From the NCBI RefSeq assembly GCF_029894425.1, contig NZ_JARXYJ010000001.1, forward strand, positions 1 to 64,000: a stretch of DNA of 64,000 bases, in the 5' to 3' direction. The notes under the pieces are model-generated. The model was not told the DNA's origin and made no database searches. It saw only the letters and a list, made by a program, of their open reading frames with translations. Both the position numbers and the translations under genes were made by a program. This DNA comes from Streptomyces sp. SAI-127 (GTDB taxonomy: Bacteria; Actinomycetota; Actinomycetes; Streptomycetales; Streptomycetaceae). Below are positions 59,188-64,000 of this stretch, piece after piece. Positions within the stretch are counted from its first letter, which is position 1; each line of letters starts with the position of its first letter.

Positions 59188-60651
59188 GTGAGCGACGAAC
59201 TCGGCGTCACCGGACCGCTGGTGAACGGCACCTGGCTCGAGAAGACATCCATCGGCACGATCGACCACGTCAATCCGGCGACGGCCCGCGTCAACGGCTC
59301 CGTGCTGTTGTGCGGCCCGCAGGAGGTCGACGCGGCCGTGGCCGCCGCGAAGGACGCGTATCCCCAGTGGCGGGCCATGTCCCCGGACAAACGCCGCCGC
59401 ATCCTGCAGCGCATCGAAGAGCTGATGCTCGCCCGGGTGGCCGAACTCGGCCGCCTCACCACGCTCGAACTCGGCGCGCCCATCGCCGTCTCGTCGGCGC
59501 TCGCGTATCTGTGCTCCGGCTGGTTCGGGTACTACGCCGGCTGGGCGGACAAGATCGAGGGGGCGACGATCCCGCCGAGCCCGGTCATGGCCCCGGGCCT
59601 CGACTACACCGTCCCGGAGCCGTACGGCGTCGTGGGGATCATCCTCACCTGGAACGGCCCGATCATGTCGGTCGGGATGAAGATCGCCCCTGCGCTCGCC
59701 GCCGGGAACTGTGTGGTCGTCAAGTCGCCCGATCTCGCGCCGTTCACGGTGGCGAAGTTCGCGGAGATCGCGCTGGAGGCCGGGTTGCCGCCCGGCGTGC
59801 TGCACATCCTGCCCGGTGGTCCCGAGGCCGGTGAGCACCTCGTGCGTCATCCGGACGTCGGCATGATCTCGTTCACCGGCGGCGTACCGACGGCCAAGAA
59901 GATCCTCGACTCCGCCCGTCACACCCTCAAGCCGGTGCTGCTCGAACTCGGTGGCAAGACGGCGAGTGTGGTGTTCCCCGACGCCGACATCGACGCGGCC
60001 GTCACGGAGACCGTCCGCTCCTGCTTCAACCTGTCCGGTCAGGGCTGCAACCTCACCACCCGGATGCTGGTCCACCGCGAGGTGTACGAGCGGGTCGTCG
60101 AGGCCGCCGGGGTTGCCGCGAAGGCCCTGACCGTCGGGGATCCGTTCGCACCGACGACGGCGCTGGGTCCGGTGGTCGGTGCTCAGGCGCGGGACAGGAT
60201 CCTCGGTGTGATCGACAGGGCGGCGTCCGACAGCCGGCTCGTCGCCGGCGGTCACGCCGTCGACAAGGCGGCGCTCCCGCCTCAGGTACAGGGCGGTTTC
60301 TTCGTCGAGCCGACCGTGCTCGCCGATGTGGACCCGGGCAGCGAGGTCGCCCGGCACGAGGTGTTCGGCCCGGTCCTGTCGATCATCCCGTTCGACACGG
60401 AGGAGCAGGCCGTCGAGCTGGCCAACTCCACCCCGTACGGCCTCGGCGCGGTCCTGTTCACCCACGACGTGGCGCGGGTGCAGCGCATCGTGCCGCGGCT
60501 GCAAGCGGGCACGGTGCATGTCAACGGGCCGTCAGGGCAGCCGCCGGGGGCTCCGTTCGGCGGGTACAAGCAGAGCGGTCACGGCCGTGAGGGCGGCAAA
60601 GAAGGGCTGTACGAGTTCCTGCAGACCAAGAACGTCTTCATTCGCGCCTAG
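59188..60651 (+). CDS. Aldehyde dehydrogenase (NAD-dependent)
   Basis: The 487-residue protein has VPEPYGVVGIILTWNGPIMS, NCVVVKSPDLAPFT (cofactor Lys), FTGGVPTAKKILDSA, LELGGKTASVVFPDAD (general base Glu), the nucleophile Cys in LSGQGCNLTTRMLV, and EVFGPVLSIIPFDTEEQAVE. The common PxNxP motif reads LTWNGPI, a small change at the first proline. GCAGGAGG precedes GTG 59188. It oxidises the aldehyde made by the SDR step to the acid, which the CoA-transferases of the neighbouring island could activate. Confidence 0.92.
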   Translation: MSDELGVTGPLVNGTWLEKTSIGTIDHVNPATARVNGSVLLCGPQEVDAAVAAAKDAYPQWRAMSPDKRRRILQRIEELMLARVAELGRLTTLELGAPIAVSSALAYLCSGWFGYYAGWADKIEGATIPPSPVMAPGLDYTVPEPYGVVGIILTWNGPIMSVGMKIAPALAAGNCVVVKSPDLAPFTVAKFAEIALEAGLPPGVLHILPGGPEAGEHLVRHPDVGMISFTGGVPTAKKILDSARHTLKPVLLELGGKTASVVFPDADIDAAVTETVRSCFNLSGQGCNLTTRMLVHREVYERVVEAAGVAAKALTVGDPFAPTTALGPVVGAQARDRILGVIDRAASDSRLVAGGHAVDKAALPPQVQGGFFVEPTVLADVDPGSEVARHEVFGPVLSIIPFDTEEQAVELANSTPYGLGAVLFTHDVARVQRIVPRLQAGTVHVNGPSGQPPGAPFGGYKQSGHGREGGKEGLYEFLQTKNVFIRA

Positions 60652-60668
60652 GGAGTCAGGGAGCCCTG

Positions 60669-61055
60669 ATGGACGTATCGTCGGAGATGTCAGTGGATGC
60701 ATCGGCACAAGAGGGCCGTGGGGAGCAGACCGCGGCCGAGGTTCTGGGATCGGCTGGACTTCCCTCCTCACAGACGCCGTTCGGCCGTGCGTCCCGTGAC
60801 TTCCTGTACGGGCAGGTGTGGTCGCGTCCGGGTCTGAGCCGGCGGGACCGGCGCTTTGTCACGCTCACCTGTGTGGCGGCCGCCGACGCGCCGGAGCCGA
60901 TCGAGGAGCAGGTGCGCGCGGCGCTCGCGAGCGGGGACATCTCGCTCGACGAGATGCTCGAACTCGTCCTGCACTTCGCGGTGTACTGCGGCTGGCCCAA
61001 GGCCTCCCATCTGGAGGGCGCCATCGCCCGCCAATGGGACCGCATCCACCGCTAA
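60669..61055 (+). CDS. Carboxymuconolactone decarboxylase-like protein, first copy
   Basis: The 128-residue protein has a low-complexity start, then FGRASRDFLYGQVWSRPGLS, RRDRRFVTLTCVAAADAPEP, ELVLHFAVYCGWPKASHLEG. These are the helices and the H-x-A-x-Y-x-G-x-P signature of the CMD family. It lacks the CxxC of AhpD peroxidase members, so a decarboxylase/hydrolase or binding role is more likely. It ends at TAA 61053-61055, in the same frame as the second copy at 61116. Confidence 0.82.
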   Translation: MDVSSEMSVDASAQEGRGEQTAAEVLGSAGLPSSQTPFGRASRDFLYGQVWSRPGLSRRDRRFVTLTCVAAADAPEPIEEQVRAALASGDISLDEMLELVLHFAVYCGWPKASHLEGAIARQWDRIHR

Positions 61056-61115
61056 CGCGGTGAACCCACTCCTCCCTGGCCCGAGCTGGACAACCTCACG
61101 CTCGGACCCGGCGAC

Positions 61116-61472
61116 ATGGACAAGCGCATCGCGCGCGGCGTGGAGGAGTTCATCGACGTGAACCTCACGCCCGCGCCGCCGGTCAACTCGCCCTACCGGC
61201 AAGCCGGCATCCTGAACTTCGTGTTCGGCCATGTCTGGCAGCGCCCCGGTCTCACCCGCAGGGAGCGCCGGATCATCACGGTCGCCAGCGTCGCGCTCGA
61301 CGACTCGCCCGTTCCCCTGCGCACGCATGTCGCGGCGGCCCTGCACTCCGGCGACATCACCAAGGAGGAGATGGACGAGATCGTCCTGCAGTTCGCGGCC
61401 TACTACGGCTTCGCGAAAGGCGATGCGCTCGCGGACTCGGTGGAGGCGGCGTGGGCCGGGCGGCCCGCGTGA
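61116..61472 (+). CDS. Carboxymuconolactone decarboxylase-like protein, second copy
   Basis: The 118-residue protein reads GVEEFIDVNLTPAPPVNSPY, GILNFVFGHVWQRPGLTRRE, IVLQFAAYYGFAKGDALADS. It is a paralogue of the preceding protein with the same length of core. The 20 codons before ATG 61116 are open and read PWPELDNLTLGPGD, which looks coding and joins directly to the stop of the first copy. The true product may therefore begin further upstream, or derive from a former two-domain protein. No ribosome site is evident before 61116. Confidence 0.78.
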   Translation: MDKRIARGVEEFIDVNLTPAPPVNSPYRQAGILNFVFGHVWQRPGLTRRERRIITVASVALDDSPVPLRTHVAAALHSGDITKEEMDEIVLQFAAYYGFAKGDALADSVEAAWAGRPA

Positions 61473-61484
61473 CGCGTCACGGCC

Positions 61485-62603
61485 ATGCGTGAGATCGCCG
61501 CGCGGCTTACAGCCTGGGACCGGGCGGGCACCCGCTTCGCCCTGGCGACCGTCGTCTCGATGAGCGGCAGCGCGCCCCGCGCACCGGGCGCCACCATGGC
61601 GGTGTCCGAGACCGGAGAGGTGCTCGGGAGCGTGTCCGGCGGGTGCGTCGAGGGCACCGTCTACGAGCTGTGCCAGGAGGTGCTCTCGACAGGCGCGGCC
61701 ATGCGGGAGAGCTTTGGTCACTCGGACGACACGGCGGTCGCGGTGGGCCTGAGCTGCGGCGGCACGATCGAGGTATATGTGCAGCCACAGCCGCCGTCCG
61801 CCGTGCTCGATGCCGTGGCCGACCGGACACCCGTCGCCGTGGCGCAACTCCTCGACGGCAGCGGCGCGATCCTGGCCGTCGGCCCCGAGCAGGTCCGCGG
61901 ATCCACGGGGGCGGCGGAGGTGGACGCCGTGATCGCCGCCGAGGCGCGCGCCATGCTGGACGTCGCGGCGAGCGGCATCCGCGCGGTGCGCTGCCGCCCG
62001 GGTACGGAGGTGTTCATCACCTCGTACGCACCGCGTCCACGGCTCCTCGTGTTCGGTGCGACGGACCACGCCGGGGCGGTCGCGTCGTTGGGCGCTTTCC
62101 TCGGATACGAGGTCACGGTCTGCGACGCCCGCTCGGTGTTCGCCACGCCGGCGCGCTTCCCGGACGCGGATCAGGTGGTGGTCGACTGGCCGCACCGTTT
62201 CCTCGCCCGCACACCGGTCGATGGCCGCACGGTCGTCGTGGTCCTCACCCACGACGCCAAGTTCGACGTGCCGCTGCTCGAAGTGGCGCTGCGGCTGCCG
62301 GTCGCGTACGTGGGGGCGATGGGCTCCCGGCGCACGCATCACGAGCGCCTCGACCGGCTGCGCGAGGCGGGCCTCACCGAGCGGGAACTCGCCCGGCTGC
62401 GTTCGCCGATCGGCCTCGACCTGGGAGCACGTACGCCCGAGGAGACCGCGGTAGCCATCGGGGCGGAGATCGTCGCGGTGCGGCGGGGCGGTGGCGGGCT
62501 GCCGCTCCGGGACACGCACGGGCCCTTGCACCACGACCCGTACACGCCCTGGGGGACCCACCAGTCCGCTGGATTCAAGAACGTTGAGCATCACGGGAGT
62601 TGA
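61485..62603 (+). CDS. XdhC/CoxI-family protein
   Basis: The 372-residue protein has an N-terminal XdhC_CoxI domain with ALATVVSMSGSAPRAPGATM, GSVSGGCVEGTVYELCQEVL and GLSCGGTIEVYVQPQP. A Rossmann-type C-terminal domain follows with LVFGATDHAGAVASLGAFLG and YVGAMGSRRTHHERLDRLRE. XdhC proteins bind and mature molybdenum cofactor for xanthine-dehydrogenase-type enzymes and are also common in mycofactocin clusters. No molybdenum hydroxylase subunit is seen in the window. It is followed 3 bp later by mftF and preceded 12 bp by the second CMD gene, so it is part of the operon. Confidence 0.88.
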   Translation: MREIAARLTAWDRAGTRFALATVVSMSGSAPRAPGATMAVSETGEVLGSVSGGCVEGTVYELCQEVLSTGAAMRESFGHSDDTAVAVGLSCGGTIEVYVQPQPPSAVLDAVADRTPVAVAQLLDGSGAILAVGPEQVRGSTGAAEVDAVIAAEARAMLDVAASGIRAVRCRPGTEVFITSYAPRPRLLVFGATDHAGAVASLGAFLGYEVTVCDARSVFATPARFPDADQVVVDWPHRFLARTPVDGRTVVVVLTHDAKFDVPLLEVALRLPVAYVGAMGSRRTHHERLDRLREAGLTERELARLRSPIGLDLGARTPEETAVAIGAEIVAVRRGGGGLPLRDTHGPLHHDPYTPWGTHQSAGFKNVEHHGS

Positions 62604-62606
62604 ACG

Positions 62607-64000
62607 GTGGCGTCATCCACTGCGTCGAACAGTCGACCGCTGTCCCCGCCCGGTCTGCCGATCGCACTCGACCGCGCCGCGTCCTTCTACGGCGGCGGCC
62701 GGGTGGTGACCGGCGGCTCACCCTGGGGCGTCGCGCGCATCAAGGCGGCCGCGCTGCCCCAGCTCGCCGCCCTCCGGCGGGCGGGCCGGCACGGCCTGAC
62801 ACCGGACACGACGGTGGGGCGCGCCCTGGCCCGGCAGCTGCTCGACCGCGGCCTCGCGCACCCCGTGCCCCCGACGCGCGGCGGGCCCCATCCGGTCACC
62901 GTGGTCGTCCCCGCGTACGGACGCACAGCCGAACTGGCCCGCTGCCTTGCCGCGTTGCGCGGTCTGGAGGTGATCGTCGTCGACGACTGCTCACCGGATC
63001 CCGCGGCCGTGCGGGCGATCTCCGAGGCGCACGGGGCCCGTCTGGTCCGGCACGCGGTCAACCGAGGGCCCGCGGCGGCGCGTACCACCGGCGCCGCACT
63101 CGCGACCACGCCACTCGTCGCGTTCGTCGACTCGGACTGCCGCCCCGAGGAGGGCTGGCTCGACCTGCTGGTCCCCGCCTTCGACGATCCTCAGGTCGCG
63201 GCCGTCGCACCGCGGATCCTGCCGGATGTTCCGTATCCCCCGATGGGCCTGCTCGCCCGCTACGAGGCCGCGCGTTCCGCACTCGACCTGGGCCGTGAGC
63301 AGGCCGTGGTGCGCCCTGGCGCACGGGTCGGCTTCGTGCCCACAGCCACACTGGTCGTGCGCACGGACGTCCTGTCCCAGGTCACGTTCGACGAGGAGTT
63401 GCGGCTCGGCGAGGACGTCGACTTCGTCTGGCGGCTGCACGACCACGGGTTGCACGTGCGCTACCAGCCGCGCGCCCGCGTCCTGCACACGCCCCGGCTC
63501 GCGTGGCGAGAGGCGCTCAAACGCCGTCACGAGTACGGGACTTCGGCGGCCGCACTGGCCGAACGCCACCCCGGCCGGGTCGCACCGGCCCGCCCGTCCG
63601 CGTGGAATCTGCTGACGCTCGGCCTCCTGACCCATGGCCGCCCGGGCGCCGCGGCGCTCAGCACGCTCACGTCCGCGGCGCTCCTTCGTCGCCATCTGTC
63701 GGACACCCCCGCCGCGACGGAACTGAGCGCATCCGTGGTGGCGCAGGGCCTGGTCGCCGACTCCATGGCGCTCGGACTCGCCCTGCGCCGCGAGTGGTGG
63801 CCCCTGGGCCTGCTGTGCCTGGGCGCGGCGCCCAGCAGCCGCACCGCCCGGGCGGCCACGGCGGCCATGCTCGCCCCCGTCCTCGCGGAGTGGGTGGCGC
63901 GCCGGCCGCCCCTGGACCCCGTGCGCTGGACGGCCCTGCGCTGCCTGGACGACCTGGCGTACGGCACGGGCGTGACGGCCTCGGCCTGGCGCCATCGCGC
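62607..64000 (+). CDS. mftF: Mycofactocin system glycosyltransferase MftF (runs off window)
   Basis: The frame stays open from GTG 62607 to the window end (464 codons). The N-terminal part has VVTGGSPWGVARIKAAALPQ and ARQLLDRGLAHPVPPTRGGP, a PqqD-like wing fused to the transferase. A GT2 domain follows: PVTVVVPAYGRTAELARCLA, VIVVDDCSPDP, VAFVDSDCRPEEGWLDLLVP (DxD) and FDEELRLGEDVDFVWRLHDH. A C-terminal membrane/helical region continues beyond the edge. This layout matches MftF, which adds a glucan chain to mycofactocin. mftA-E are expected to the right; none is visible inside the window. Confidence 0.88.
   Translation, partial: MASSTASNSRPLSPPGLPIALDRAASFYGGGRVVTGGSPWGVARIKAAALPQLAALRRAGRHGLTPDTTVGRALARQLLDRGLAHPVPPTRGGPHPVTVVVPAYGRTAELARCLAALRGLEVIVVDDCSPDPAAVRAISEAHGARLVRHAVNRGPAAARTTGAALATTPLVAFVDSDCRPEEGWLDLLVPAFDDPQVAAVAPRILPDVPYPPMGLLARYEAARSALDLGREQAVVRPGARVGFVPTATLVVRTDVLSQVTFDEELRLGEDVDFVWRLHDHGLHVRYQPRARVLHTPRLAWREALKRRHEYGTSAAALAERHPGRVAPARPSAWNLLTLGLLTHGRPGAAALSTLTSAALLRRHLSDTPAATELSASVVAQGLVADSMALGLALRREWWPLGLLCLGAAPSSRTARAATAAMLAPVLAEWVARRPPLDPVRWTALRCLDDLAYGTGVTASAWRHR

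Noticed and set aside
1..64000. tRNA, rRNA or riboswitch genes
   Set aside because: No cloverleaf, rRNA-like or known riboswitch core pattern was noticed on either strand by eye; a covariance search would be needed to be sure.

Overview
The window is high-GC DNA with G/C-ending codons, ATG/GTG/TTG starts, GGAGG-type ribosome binding sites and dense ATGA/GTGA gene overlaps. It also carries a tap-tpg pair, the genes for the proteins that cap linear Streptomyces replicons. I read it as subtelomeric or plasmid-end DNA of a linear Streptomyces replicon that grades into catabolic islands. The telomere itself is not in the window. All homology calls were made by eye from motifs; no search was run.

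Region 1 (1-19.8 kb) is accessory DNA. It holds a frameshifted helicase-associated fragment, tpg and tap (minus strand), and a divergent second tpg. Next is a four-gene minus-strand TniA/TniB-type transposition module, preceded on the same strand by a GNAT gene that sits between two 27-bp direct repeats. Gene debris follows: a deleted XRE/DUF5753 regulator, a decapitated MarR gene and the jetC/jetD remnant of a type II Wadjet system. After that come a coupled two-gene locus whose proteins share an amyloid-like N-terminal motif, a frameshifted IS110 element and a truncated hydrolase.

Region 2 (19.8-21.8 kb) is a small NmrA/DUF1772 operon divergent from a MarR regulator. Region 3 (22.2-35.4 kb) is a complete-looking deoxysugar island, most likely for L-fucose. 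It has a GntR/FCD regulator, an ABC importer without its own ATPase, a mutarotase, an aldose 1-dehydrogenase, a lactonase, an enolase-family dehydratase, two further dehydrogenases, a decayed PfkB kinase and a secreted GH141-like beta-helix glycosidase. Four copies of the palindrome CATACGTATG (one has A for the first C), with flanks matching ACATMATACGTATGCT, lie upstream of these units and define a local regulon.

Region 4 (36-52.8 kb) is a coenzyme-A-based degradation island: a B12-dependent acyl-CoA mutase, an LLM flavin enzyme, enoyl-CoA hydratases, two type III CoA-transferases, acyl-CoA dehydrogenases, a thiolase, an SDR and amidohydrolases, mostly translationally coupled. Region 5 (52.9-64 kb) has a Tat-exported GH78 alpha-L-rhamnosidase with a LacI-type operator. 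It is followed by a TetR-headed plus-strand operon (two SDRs, an aldehyde dehydrogenase, two carboxymuconolactone-decarboxylase-like proteins, XdhC) leading into a mycofactocin glycosyltransferase (mftF) cut by the window edge. This suggests a mycofactocin-linked alcohol/aldehyde oxidation route.
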